This document shows positions 12,384 through 25,650 of a stretch of DNA of 64,000 bases, piece by piece; positions within the stretch are counted from its first letter, which is position 1; each line of letters begins with the position of its first letter. The DNA lies in the NCBI GenBank assembly GCA_018881555.1, contig JACAXG010000018.1, positions 7,749,634 to 7,813,633 of the forward strand, written 5' to 3'. This DNA comes from Amblyornis subalaris (Eukaryota; Chordata; Aves; Passeriformes; Ptilonorhynchidae). The notes beneath the pieces were generated by a model. It saw only the letters and a list, made by a program, of their open reading frames with translations. It had not been told where the DNA came from and searched no databases. The translations under genes and the position numbers were made by a program.

Positions 12384-15300
12384 AGAGAGTACACCTTAAC
12401 CAGAGAAATGGAATTTGATGTTAGTCATTAGCACCAAAAAAGTCTTTAAAAACCATGCCCACCCTGTTCTTACATCATGGAACTGTGTTTGCATCACCTA
12501 AACACATCACTCTTCTGTTGAATTGGTATCCCGAGAGTAATTCCATTGCTTTCTTCTGGGGGTTTGTCATTTTAACAACCTGGGCTCTCCACCAATACAG
12601 GCACATGTCTGTCCATCCCTTACCTCTCCGATGCAACAAAGAGGCAGGCTTTCCTGTTCTGTAGGGATAATACTGAATGCACTGCACTTCCCTGGGAACT
12701 CCAAGCCCGACAACTCTGTGGGGTTAATCTAAAAAACAGCTGCATCCATTTTGTTCATTTCTCTCTGTAGATAAACTGCAAATTGCATTTGAAAATAAAG
12801 TAAGTTATTTCTAACCTTTCAGCTGGCAGCCAATATCTTGGTAAAAAAGGACATAATTTATGACACTGATGATGTGTGGCTGCTTTCCAGAGACTGTAAA
12901 CCAGTTTCCAGCCTGCTTTAATGCTAATTTAACAATCCAAGAGTTTCACTATTTAAATAAATGTTAAATAAAATGCAAGTTTTTGAGTGAAGTTGGTCCA
13001 TGGATTGTTATCTAACAATTCGGTGGTTCCTAGCCACTCTTGCGGGACATAAGTAGCAGCAGTACTTTATTCCCCATGCTTAGAACACTACATTCCTCTT
13101 CCCTTCTCACCTGTAGATCCCCAAATGGGGAAAACACCCTCTGTGCAAGAGAGGAAGTGCCATGTGTCACACCTAAAGTCAGGTCAGTCAGGAACCAGGG
13201 AGCAGGACTTGCCCATGCGGAAGAAGTGAGAGATTCTGAACTGAACCCAGAATTTGCTGATTCTAAAGGACCCACTGCAGGCTAGAAAAATCCAGATGTT
13301 CCTTTTCTATTTTTTCAAAATCCAGCCCCAAATGAAAAGCTTTTACAGGATCCATGCTCCTTTAATAATCCTACCCTTATTTACACTACTTAAAATACCT
13401 GCAACAAAGCTTGTCTACTTATAGAGCAGAAAATTTTAACACCCCATACCTATTAACCTGAAGGTTAGGTACATAGGTTAATAGGCTTGGAAGCTGGGGC
13501 CAAAAATTGAGGTCCAAGGCATACAAAACTCATTCTTTGCTTACAGTATTGCCCCAAACCTGCAGTTGCTATGGAGGGTTGAGAGAGAGAATCAGGTCAT
13601 TAAACGGCAACATCTTGCAAAAGGATATAGATGATGTCCTTTCCAGATAAAGCGTGACTGTGCAGCCTATCTGCAGCTTACAAGTTGTAGGATTGTGTTT
13701 CACCTGTGACTCCTGTATGGGGTTCTGTGCTGCTCCAAGGGCCACTGAGCAACCAACACGCCTGGCTATGGAAGGAAATAAGGCTGATGAGGCCAGTTTT
13801 GATGTTTCTGATGATAGGCATCTTACAGATCCTGATCATCCATGTGAAGATTGTAGTAGTGCAGCTCCCAGAATGGGCATCCTCCTATTGCATAGGACAG
13901 CAGTTGGCTTTACAACAAAAATAGTGATATGGGTGGCCACACCACAACCACCTCTGAGTTTAAACTACAACAGAAGTTGTTTCTCTATACATCCTCTGAA
14001 AGGCAGCCTAACCAATTTCCAGCTTCCGTCACCACACCATTTTGTTTCTCTGTTGAATCTATTCTTCCTCTAACAGGATTTTTGCAGCATGGAGGACAGG
14101 CCAACCCAACCCCCAGCGGGCCAAAATTCAGGGGTGATGGATAGTGTCTATACAATTTGTAACATAGTAAGACCTTAGATACTAACAACTTAATTAAGAA
14201 TGGGTCTGTCGGCCTGATTTAATTGGATACAACATAATACTTTTATTTCTAAATATGTCTACGGAGCATGCAGGCCCTCTTCTAGTTTGCAATGGGATTC
14301 CAGTAGCAATCCATTAGCTGTCAAATGGAGACCTGCTGAGCTGCCTAATCTGCATTGTTAATTAACTAACTTTGGTCACCTACATCCTTACTGCTTGAAG
14401 ATGCACCTCTACACACAAATAGCATGATTACTACAATGCTGTGACCATCCTGTCCTGTGATGTTAATGACAACATGCCTTTTGCTCCTCAGCTCTGAAAA
14501 GCTTACTTAGCCAAGAGAATTCAATTTGTTGCACATTTTAGGTTATCACCAGAACTGCTTTCTAAATCAAATCAGTTACCTATGCAAGCCCAAAATGGGT
14601 TGAATGGACCTGTTTGCTCAACCACCTTACCAACTGGGACAAAATATTAGAAAGAACAAGCCCAAGGTGCATTTGCCAAACTGAAAAATAAAAAATATTC
14701 TTGTAATTGAAGTAGCTGTTCTACACTACTCATTGGGACAATAAATCAGAAACATGGCTCTATTTATAGAGCATTACTTTTCTAATGACAAACACCACAA
14801 ATATGATTGAAATTTTAGCCACATTAGAGGAATGATTTTCAGTCTTTTCCATTCCACAAGGATACTACCGGGGATTTTCTACTCAGAAGCACAGGAAAAC
14901 TAGAGAGGTCACACACCAGTATACCACCTAAGATGATCTGGAGGTGAAGTCATGATAACAATACAAAGTCTTAGGTCTTGAGTAATAGACAGTTCACAAA
15001 AACTGACCTAGTAACTCCTGCACAAAGCCTGTACCTCCTAAGCTACTTGTAGGGTATCTTTTGGAAAAACATTCTACCTTCATTTAAAGATGTCTGCTGA
15101 CACAGTTGCTACATGATGCAGTAATTAGATTTGATGATAAACTGAAATGTAAAAAATACGGCACAACTAGTTACAGTTTTCTAACTTCAGCTACTGGGTG
15201 TTTAGAGCTACATCTTTATTTCCAGAATGAAAAATTTCCTGGTCAAAAACTCTTCTTATGGAAGGAGGGGCAGACCTGAAGAAAATACCTTCTAAATATA

Positions 15301-18300
15301 TAGATGCAGCAGCATCCATACCAACACAGTTTTTTGTAGGTTACTGAAGCTATTCTTAAGCTTTTAATTTAATATATGCAGCACCAATGCCCAAGCTCTG
15401 TACTCACTTTTGTCACTGGTAGTTCTCAAATAAATTCTGGTCTAAATGCAGGCATAAAAGCATATTGCAAATGTTGACCCTGTGTTTTCTCCTTTACTGC
15501 TCACCTTCGGCAGTAAAGAGAGCGAGCTTCAGTGAGTGACTGAAGAGAGAAACTACAGCATACACTACCTAACCAACTTTCATGTATTAAGTTCTAGTAA
15601 AGTTCTCATCCAGTTCTTCCAGTGAGTGGCTACATATAAAGGCATCCCTTTGCTGATAAATAACATGGAGAGGAGCAATCTGCTTTCTTTCCTGTGTGTT
15701 AAGGCTTCAGTAGTTCAAAAACAGCAGACATCGGTTGGCCCACACCAATCCAGCTAAAAATGGCTTGACGGTGCCTCCCCGTCAACTATATGCTCAATGT
15801 TTAAATGACACGAGAAAACACTTAGTAATCCAGCTGCTGTTTGTCTCGAAGTTCATGACTCTGTGATCTGAAGTGGCACTATACAAACTAAATTTACAAG
15901 CCTTTGCCACCTACAGCTACTTTACACTCGCAGCCCAAAAAATGCACAGGCGGTCGTTCCACTGTGGAGGAACAGTGACATCTAGTGCCCGGTGCCTCGG
16001 CGGGCGCCGCTCGCCAGCTGCGAGGGGACACGGCACATCTGGGCACCAAGTGCCTCTCCTCCAGCACATCACCACTGCTCCAAGAAACTTCTGCCTGTGA
16101 CATCCTGCATGCCTTCGCGTTCAGGGTGAAAGACGAAGAAAGGAGACATTACCTAGATGCTAGCATCCACAGGAATCAGGAGCAGCACAGGAGAGGCAGC
16201 CTGACAGAAAAACAGGTCTTGGAACTCAGCAATTTACAGACCCCCATCTTCCAACACTGTAGTGGTATCTGGATAAAATAGCTTTAAAAACACAAAGGGT
16301 ACAAAGGAACCTTGGTATTTTATATTTGTATTAAGTGCTCAATCTATATTTCAGGTTGGAAATGTCACTAATATTTGTGACTGAATTACAGCCTTGGACT
16401 TTATGGAAGACTGTGTATTGCACCATTGTGTGTATGCTCAGCTTTCCAAAATTACAAGATTACAATAATTTGCTGAAAACCAGAAATTCTTTACATTAAA
16501 ATGGAGTCTTTCAATAAAATAATATACCTTTGAATAGGGTCTGTACCATAGTTAATTATGCTATTTTTAAAAAGGGTTAAGATATGATATGCAGTCTTTT
16601 TAATTAAAGTTTAACATACATTAACATTTCTAGATGAAAACCTGCCATTCTGAGAACAGTTTTAAATTCTGCTTTGATTTTTTTTTCCAGAGCACTGAAG
16701 CTATCATATAACTGAATAAAAAGGGCTAACAATGTCAGATTCTTTGGTAATTAATTTTGTGTCCTACTGCAGACATATGAAATTCTATCAGCATTATCTT
16801 GACAGGCATGTCAACTCTTCTGAAAAATTCCTATCCATTATTTTATAAGCTTTATTGCAATTTTGCATTTTTATTAGATATTCAAGCTGTACAATACAAG
16901 TCGTACTTTATGAAATTAAACATAATATAAAGTTAGTTATTAGCACCAGGAAATAACAACAGCACTGCCAATATAAAAGGAGCATAAACTGCAAGATAAT
17001 TGGGTCAGATTTTGCACAATATCTTTATTGCATCAGATCTATAACACTCTATTGCACAATTGTTACCTTCTTTGCAGTTTTGCAATTCATACTATATGAA
17101 TTACAAGTGTCTGAGAGGTATCATAACTTCCATAATATTGCCCAAAAAAAATACTGGAAACTGCAAGAAGTAAGAAAAATAAAAGAATAAAAACCTCTTA
17201 TCAATTGTAAATGATTAAGTAGGCATTCCTGCTATCCTAATACATGGTGCTAGGTATTACAGCAATCTAATCAAAATTGGTCAGCAGGACTGAAGTATAT
17301 CTTTAGTTTGATCATTACAGTAAGGAAAAAATATAGTAGCTCCTGAAAACCTTGATCTGTTTCTGTATATTGCATTTTCTTCCCTTAAAATTGAATGATC
17401 TTTCCCTCTTTTTCTTACTAATAACAGCAGAACCATGTCTTCTTTTTCTTTGTTTTCTTTGTTCTCTTCATCAACAAAGATTCTAGCAATTAGCAGAGAA
17501 GAGAAAGGGAGTAACATCTTATAACTGGCAAACTAAAAGCCTGTAGATGCACCAACTGATGAAGCTGTGTTCGAATTCATCACAAAGGGAAATACTATTT
17601 CTCTTACTAACCTCATATGTGAGAAAATAGTATTTGACAAGTGATCTGAATAACAAGCTGACTTCTATTCTCAAGTACAATAGTGTGGATGAGGGAAAAA
17701 TCCAGCCAAATACCTTTGAATGCTTCTCCTAGCATGCTCTCCCTGGCATTTTTCCCCATGAAACAACAAAGCACCTAAGCACATGCTTTAGCTTTACAGT
17801 TTCAAGGTGTTAGATGATTTCATTAGAGCCATCCCATTTTTAAACCCGCACTGAATGGCCTCGCCAGAGGATTCCAGGATCATGATCAAGGAGAAGAAAT
17901 AACAAAAGGAATATCTGGATGTCTCTGGGATTCTTAAGTGGTACCAATGCTAATTCTGTCCAAGCAAATTAAAAGGAAGCAGGGGCTGTATGTGACAAAA
18001 CTGATGCTAGAAAAACAGATGGTTTGCACTGCCAGCAGGCAAAGACTACTTCACCCACTGAAGCTACTCTCAAGCCAGAAAAGTACATCTGAAAATAAAA
18101 ATCAAGACACAGTGTCAATTTTAGCACCCAACCCCATCTCAGTATGTCACAAGCACAAGGGAGATTTGCCATAAAAACATAATTTGAGTATCATCTCTCA
18201 TCATTCAATACGATTTTTCAACTCTTTCAAAATTGCATTGAAAAATCTATGTAACGTGTGCTTAGATTAATGAACTGTTTGAATCTGGATCAATACGCAC

Positions 18301-19600
18301 TCAAAGATTTGAACTGTTGACACCTGCTGAATACAGCTGTAAGAATGCTTCATTCAGCTTATAGCCAATCAGTACTTTGTAACTACAGGGGTTCCACTTA
18401 ATAAACAAGCAATCTAATATATGACCTCTGTAGATTAATTTCCTGAGAGCAAGTAAATAATCTGGATTCAAAATTTCCATGATTATACACGTAATTACAG
18501 TATCACTTACCAATTAACACATTGATTTAAACCTTCTTGGGATTATGTACTTAAGTATAAAATTGGTGATTCAACCATCACTCAAATACTAAGCATCTCT
18601 TTAAGATGGCAAAATCGTAATCCACGGAGCACTATGCATCTAATTTCTCTTGTGGAAGAAAAATGTATTATGGTAATAGAGATTATGAGATATATCATAA
18701 TTACGTGTACTATGGCTAGCTGGGGCTATTATGCAATAGCTTGACCACACCAATAAACAACATGAAATTGCTCTTCTTTTGTAGTAGGAGCAAAGCTTTT
18801 TCTATTCTGTAGTTCATCTAAGTCTCCCACTGTCCTTTACTTAATAATAAAGCTGAGTATGTGTTTGGACTGTGGTTTTTCATTTCATACACGCACAGAG
18901 CAACCTTGCCATAGTTACCAGTTGTCTAACAGATAAATAAACAAACAGATCTATGATGGTTTATTGCTACACTTTTAACAAGGGCAATAATTAATGCAGA
19001 TTTAGATTATATAGTAGTTCTTGACAAAATTGCCTGTTATAAACATTAATATAGCTTTCTATACAGCAAGCACTGCGGTATACGAAGACAAATGAAAATC
19101 ACTACACAATTCTTGCAGATCTCATGAAGTTAAAATATTAATTCAGAGGAGCAAATGAAAGCAAGGATGAGTCTCCAAGAGACTATGCTTCTAAGGTATA
19201 TTTCCTGTCCCATTTTGTTTTTAATACTAAGATCTTTTTATCCACTGTTCAGTTGAGTATCTGTCATTTACGTATATACCTTGAGGGGAAAAAGAAATCA
19301 CATCTGGAAGCAAATCATTATGTTCTTCCATTTTTTCCTTATCTCTTTCTTGTGAGTAATCCTTTCACATAGAAAATCAGAATATATAATAAACAGCCAC
19401 ATTTCAACACATGATATTGCTTGCAGTTTCAAAACTGTACAAGAGAGAGATAAGTAACTTCCAGAAACAAATTTTTAAAATCTGGTAAAATTAAATGTAC
19501 AATACTTAAGGAAAATGAGGAATAGAAATACAAAAATTCAATAGCAGGTTTAAAATGCTTTCTTTTCATATAGATCTTTTGATACAGTGCATATTTCATA
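12384..19600. other. AT-rich non-coding block
   Basis: It contains the CpG-dense patch at 15928-16135. A 139-codon plus-strand open frame at 13654-14073 overlaps two others in different frames and has no recognisable domain, so it is treated as chance. Confidence 0.6.
15928..16135. promoter_or_regulatory. Small CpG-dense patch in presumed intron
   Basis: About 14 CpG occur in roughly 200 bases, including CGGCGGGCGCCGCTCGCC, while kilobases on either side have very few. The patch is too small to be a classical island. It might be a minor promoter, an enhancer, or a GC-rich insertion. Overlapping short open frames on both strands (75 and 98 codons plus, 69 minus) show no recognisable domain. 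Confidence 0.4.
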
Positions 19601-19990
19601 TCACAGAATCATAGAATGGTTTGGGTTGGGAGGGACCTTATAGATCACCTAGTTCTAACCCGTCTGGCATGGGCAGGGACACCTTCCACTAGACCAGGTT
19701 GCTTAAAGCCCCATCCAACCTGACCTTGAACACCGCTAGAAATGGTGCATCAACAACTTCTCTGGGCAACCTGTTCCAGTGCCTCACCACCCTCACAGTA
19801 AAGAATTTCTTCCTAATATTTAATCCAAACCTANTCTCTTTATGTTCCAAGCCATCACCCCTTGTCCTATCACTACATGCCCTTGTAAAAAGTCCCTTTG
19901 CAGATTTCTTGTAGCATCCCTTTAGGTCGAGAGGCTGCAGTAAGGTGTTCCCAGAATATTCTCTTCTCCAGGCTGAACAACTCCAATTAT
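19601..19990 (-). mobile_element. CR1 LINE, 5'-truncated 3' end
   Basis: The plus strand begins TCACAGAATCATAGAATGG, the reverse complement of the CR1 3' terminus, and continues through the 3' untranslated region into the end of the CR1 pol frame. On the minus strand the frame includes [17 protein letters not shown] and stops after ALSNLV, the usual C-terminal part of the CR1 reverse transcriptase protein. The element is severely 5' truncated, as most CR1 copies are. It carries one unresolved base at 19834. Confidence 0.95.
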
Positions 19991-20993
19991 ATGATATGAC
20001 TATCACTGAGAATCACAAACACCTGATTGTTAAAAAAAACCCAAACATTCAAAAGATTAGTTTAACTATCTTAAGATATTTCCAGAAAGTGCATCAGTAG
20101 TAAAAGTTGTAGCATAATGCCGAATTTCCTATTATCCTGAACTTTTTTGCAATACACACATAAATAATGCAGTAGCTATATGTGCATTCTCCCAAAATAT
20201 ACATATATACAACAAAGCCATAAAATGGTTCTCTGTGTCAACCACTGTAATCCCGCTTGAAGGGACTTGGGGTGTTGTCAGCAGCTATTCAGTAAAATGG
20301 GAAACGAAAACCAGTAAAGAAACAATTTATAGTTGCAATAATATATAGTTTCCTCAGGCATTAACTATCAGATAATGACCAGTAGTGACTTTAAACTATA
20401 TATTATAGCTTAGGTATGGTATGATGCTCACAGCAGTTTCATACCTAGAAAGTAAGTAATGCAATCTTGCCATAAACACTCACACTGTTACAAAGCTAGT
20501 TTGCAGGCATGGATTTCTCCCTCTCCAATGTTATCCCACCAGGCAGCTTTAAAATGATCCAAAAAATACATGCCTTGACTAGTTGTGCTGCACTGGAAGA
20601 GGAAACACGAAATCCAGTATGCTGAATCAATTTTTAGACAACACATGTTGTATGGATGTTGGAATGCTCACCTCCCGTATCTCCTCACGAGAGACAACAG
20701 CTCTTACATTGTACACACTCTTTAACATATTTCACTGTGTACCACTCTGAAACATTCCTCACTACTGCTGCCCTCAACTCTACTGGTAACTGTAACTGCA
20801 ACCACTCAGAAAGAGCAGTTTATCTCAGTAAGAATCCAATCCACTTCTAGTAAAAAATGTGAGATGCTGAGTCTTTCCGCTGACTGTAAAGGTTAATAGA
20901 TCAACTGAAGTGCCTGGAAAGGCCCTAACTGGATGAACTCCGACCATTAATGAATTTCCTGGCTGCTATCACAGGAGACAAAAAGCATTAAAG

Positions 20994-21014
20994 AAACAAA
21001 ACAAAACAAAACAA
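20994..21014. repeat. (AAAAC)n
   Basis: About four AAAAC units. Confidence 0.85.
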
Positions 21015-21027
21015 GAAAACCCCACTA

Positions 21028-21130
21028 ATTTGGACACTGGCCTGAAATCCAAGAGATTCAGACTGAATTCCTAGTTCTACCAGCCTTAGTTCTGTGTCTG
21101 CAATGCTGTGCCCCCTCTGCAGAGACAATC
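21028..21130 (+). mobile_element. Possible MIR/amniote SINE fragment (weak)
   Basis: GGCCTGAAATCCAAGAGATT followed by CAGACTGAATTCCTAGTTCT and ACCAG resembles the B-box-side segment of MIR-like SINEs. The downstream diagnostic core is not clear. Confidence 0.3.
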
Positions 21131-23445
21131 AGTCTAATTCTGAACTGTAAATTCCTATATATCCACCTGGTGCAATCAGTACATTGATGTAATTAAACTG
21201 CATCCACATGTGAGCACCAGTTCAGACATGTCAGCCAGCACTTCAACTGTGCCATGCAGACATACCCAGCTCGGGATGTTAATCTGTTTTATCCACACCA
21301 ATAAACCAGACACACCGTGAGTACACACGCATTGGTATTTGGGGAGGTCTCAGCTAGCATGATTGTAAAATACTTATGTAAGCTCAGTGGCACAAAATTT
21401 GATTTAAGGCAAGGTAAATGCAAATTCCTAGAAAAACAAATTGTTCAGAGCACAGATTCACAGGACTTGTAAGCACATGGTGGACTTAAGCAGCAACCCT
21501 CAATTTTGACAACTTAAAAGTTTTTTGTGGCTGCAACTGTCTGAATTTCCTCTCATTTTCAGTTGCATTCTCCAAACAGAGGAAAAGAACAACCACCAGC
21601 CATTTATCCTCTCCATTTACAAGATGTGGTTGCACAATTTTGGAATTTCATTTCTCTTGGCTCAGCAGGATGGCTCTATAAATGGCCCCAATAAGGTTGT
21701 CTGCTCTATGAGTATTTTAATAGAGTGCTCCTGGAATGCTCTGAGTCTTAATCACAACCAACTTGACAAATAATGGGCCACACTGTCAAAACAACTCATC
21801 TCCCATATGGGTACATATGTGGGAATAAAAGTAGCTGCTGGATGCTAAACACTTTTGCAAATCCAGCCATTTAATTTAGGTGCCCAAATGGGAGCTGAGC
21901 TCTTTAAAATCTGGCCAAATATATTCTTGAAAGGAAGAAATACAGTGAAGCTGTGTAAAGTTCATCCTTTTTTCCAGAAGGAAAGGTCTGGCTTCTTCAT
22001 GCCTATGAATTTATGAGGAAAAACCCTTTCTCACCATCTGTGATTACAGGTCATGAACATTTCCACAGCTCACACTGATATTCCTAACTACCTCTTTACA
22101 AGAATTACAGAATTACCTATTCAAACATAATCAAAGAGAATGGCACAGAGAGTCTACAAAGTACATGTACAAATATACAATCCACATTTGCACTAGAACT
22201 CTGAATGTTTCTCTCACCTGTTCTTGGGGCTTTTTACATCCCTCAGGCCTTCCACAAAACACAGTAATGATTAAAACATTTTTTTCTACACCAGTTATCA
22301 CAAACTAGTTCACAACGGTGAGCATGATAACAGATAAACAAGGAAGGAAACAAGGAAGTTACAAACAGAGAAAAGTAAATTGGTTCAGTGGTGAACTATG
22401 CAAGCAGATCAGTCATCTCTCCAGCTGCTGGACCACATAGCCCACTTCTCTGGAACTGTAGCCATTAAAAAGGCTTTTGAATGCTTACACACAGAATTCA
22501 GTGTGCCCAACAGTTTTTCCAGAATTTCTGTATACATAAACCCTACTTTTCTGTTGCAGCTTCCCTTCGATATAAGGCATCAGTAGTTCAAACAACAACT
22601 CACATAAACCTTACCATTTTGTTCTCCTGCTGTTATATGGGGTTTTTTCTTGTTCTAGATCATTCTTATGAGTTGAGTCTCTAAGGAACAATCAATTTCC
22701 CATTTAATTTTTCAAAACAAGATAACCAAGTTTCAGGGTGTCCTGGTATGATCTGGGATGTAACACTGCTCTCTATGAACAGGAAGCAATTTCACCAGTC
22801 AGGATGATATGCCTCTTCAAAAGTTAAGCAAGCCAGTGGGATACTTCAGATGTAGTCAGAGTAGGAGACAAGTTATCAAAAAGATATGTTGTATAAAATA
22901 AGGTAAAGCTAAAAAGAATAACAATTCCGGTAGCAAAGCACATTCCTGTGCTTAAGATGGAGCAGACAGCCAACTTGTTCCCTAAAAAACACGTCTTAAT
23001 TCTTTTTGTATATTTGCAAGAGGTGTGTTCACTCCCACAGCCTTCTTCACAATTATCTTAAATTCTCTTATTAAATAAACTACAATTACCATCTATATCT
23101 GAGCACATGGCTGACTCCTCAGATGACCCAATTTCTGTCGCTGATATTCAAGAAGCTATTAATTCTTTTTGTCTGGCAAAGCCTCAGTTCCCAAATAGCT
23201 TACTACTGATTTTTATAACACCTCTATTGACAAAATGACACAGAAGCAAGTTAGCTTGCATAATGACTCTCCAGCCCACCTAGTTAGCCACCTATCCTCC
23301 AGCACAGACTTAATGCACAGCATGGACAGTCACATGCCAATACCTTAGAATGCCAGAAATGCTGAGTACATCTCATCCACTCCAAATGTTACAGTAGCTT
23401 CACGATATTGCTAATATTTCCAGATATAGAAATANATAAAATGGC

Positions 23446-23500
23446 TTCATATATATGTATATGTATGTGTGTATATATATATACATATACATATAAAATA
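23446..23500. repeat. TA/TG microsatellite folding into a hairpin
   Basis: Mixed TA/TATG/TGTG repeat in which TATATGTATATGTA (23452-23465) and TACATATACATATA (23482-23495) are perfect inverted arms around a 16-base spacer. Confidence 0.85.
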
Positions 23501-24809
23501 ATAAAAAATTTAGTTTAACGAGAAAGCTCACCTGAACCTCAGTCTCTTGGAATGGGTTTGCTTTTTGTTTTGTATTCAAAGTTTGGCAATAATCTAAATA
23601 TTAGGCATCTCCCAGTAAGGAGAAAGAGGACTTAACTGCTGTTCTGCTACCATGGAATGCATTTTCACAGGACTGTTTTTCACTGCACACCAGTTTCTCA
23701 CCAAAAAATCATCTTGCAAGCCAGTCATTGCTACTAGTATCCATTGTTCCATCCCCAGAGGACAGACAGCCCAAAGAACTACTGAGGTCTCTGACCTTCA
23801 GGTCAGCAGTTCAACAAACAGGGCCAGGCAGCAAATAAGTAGATCTGATCTATCTTTCAGTCTTGTTTTTTTCTGTAAAGTGTCATTAGCATTTGGGAGA
23901 GAAAAGAGGGAGATACTTCCTTTCTTTTGAAACAGAAAATCTACAGATTGAAATAATCAGTTCCCCCAGAACAACTTAAAATAACATGGAGTAACTATGG
24001 TACTTCTCCAACAGGTACTGAATGGACAGACTTTCTAAGCAATCACATGCAGCTCTTGCAGTTGTGGAATTATGGGAGGAAAAAAAAAAGTGTATCTAGA
24101 GGATGACATACCATCATCTGCTGTAGCAGATTCAGAAGGTTCTATGCTGCTTCTGCCCCTCGTATAGAGCTTTTTTGGTAATGTACTCTTTTGGCCAAAA
24201 TGCTCTCAGATACATGGAAGCTATGGAAGCGTAAACTAATGTAACCACTGCTTCTGTCAGGAGGCTGAACAACTAGAAAATGGCTTAGTGATGAAATTTT
24301 GGACTTGGCATTCAAATAAAGTCTGCATTAGAAGCATGTTTTCCACTAAATCACAAACCAAAACATTTTAAAATAAGCATCTGAAATTAACTGAGTCCCT
24401 GTTGTCAACTCAGTCAATACCCCAATATTTGGTGTGTTTCTTAAAGTCACAGCTTTGAAGCAAAAAAGTACAAAATTCAGTTTCACAACTAGTTTTTCAT
24501 TAGCCTTAGTTTTGAATTGCCATTGAAATCGCAGTTTTTGAATGCCCCTTACTGCCGACAATCTAATGACCTCTCCTTTTGCAGAAAGACCAAGACAGGT
24601 TTTCTAGAAGGAAATGTGCTTCTCATACATTAGAGATCTCTGAAGAAATCACTGCACATGCAGGCACAAGGGATCATTGTGAAAAAGTCCTCTTGAATTC
24701 CAAAAAATTCCCTCTTTGACACTGCTCTAGGTGAAGACTAGAAGTGACTTGGGTGGTGGGGGAGGTGGGCAGAAATAAGGTAAAAGAGAACAGTTTCTTC
24801 AAAGGAGAG

Positions 24810-25650
24810 ATTCAGCGAAGTCCTGCAGGGACCTATTCCAGATCCACAGCTGTTGCTGTTCCACATACTACCAAATGATCCAGAAAACGCATGAAATGAA
24901 CCTTATTTTGAAGTCAAATGTCAAGGTTTGTAGATGTCACCAAGTTATTCAAGAAATTCAAACACAAAAACTATTTGGCAAGACTTACCAATGACTAACA
25001 ATATCATGACAAAATGACAGATGAAATCCATTCTTAATAACTGCTTAAAATAATTGCATGACAAATTTTGGGGTTATAGTGGAAACCTTATGAAATCTAA
25101 GCTTGGTGCTCAGGGCTAGTCAAACATGCAAATGAAATTTTAGAAATTTTTAGGACAGGAAAAAGAAAAAGAACATTATGCCACAACCTAAACAAGAGGT
25201 TCATCTGCATCTTGAACACTGTGCGCAGGTATGGCTGGCTCTTCTCAGAAAAGACAACAAACCAAAAAACAGGGAAGGATAACCAGCTTGATGAAAAGCA
25301 TGGAACTTCTACAGTGTAAGGAATGACTAAAAAGAGAAGGCATCTTCAGCCTGGAAAGAAATAACTGGACAGTTTGTGCTAAATGTCATACATGTCTACA
25401 AAATCACAAGTGAAATATGTAAATAAAGAATGATTTTTCAACATTTTCTTAAAAAAAACCGAGGTCATCAAATTGAATTAGCAGGTGAAAGGCTCGGGAA
25501 GGAAGTGGGGGTTTTTTCCTACAAAATCAAGCCAAGTTGTGTCATCAATTGTCAGAGGATGAGGTTTATGCCAAAAATATTCATGGGTTAAAAGTTCAAT
25601 TGGACCAATATATTGAAGGGGAGGGCAGGGGGGAAGGCATGCAGAACTAT
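24810..25650 (+). mobile_element. Ancient L3/CR1-like LINE remnant (reverse transcriptase to C-terminus)
   Basis: This is read by eye as a heavily mutated LINE in plus orientation. CTGCAGGGACCTATTCCAGA starts the region before the reverse transcriptase active site. TTTGTAGATGTCACCAAG (24927-24944) is a decayed FADDTK box, now FVDVTK. CTTGAACACTGTGCGCAGG, CAGCCTGGAAAGA, CTACAAAATCACAAGTG and GAGGTCATCAAATTGAATTA follow in the order found in L3/CR1 pol. Frameshifts and stops occur throughout. It is much older than the other CR1 pieces here and probably predates birds. Confidence 0.75.

Larger units (their letters stand above)
19991..24809. other. AT-rich non-coding block
   Basis: It holds the AAAAC repeat, a weak SINE-like segment at 21028 and the TA/TG hairpin at 23446. 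No exon was recognised. Confidence 0.6.

Noticed and set aside
13654..14073. 139-codon open frame
   Set aside because: Other frames overlap it on both strands, there is no domain, and nothing marks splice sites or a promoter.
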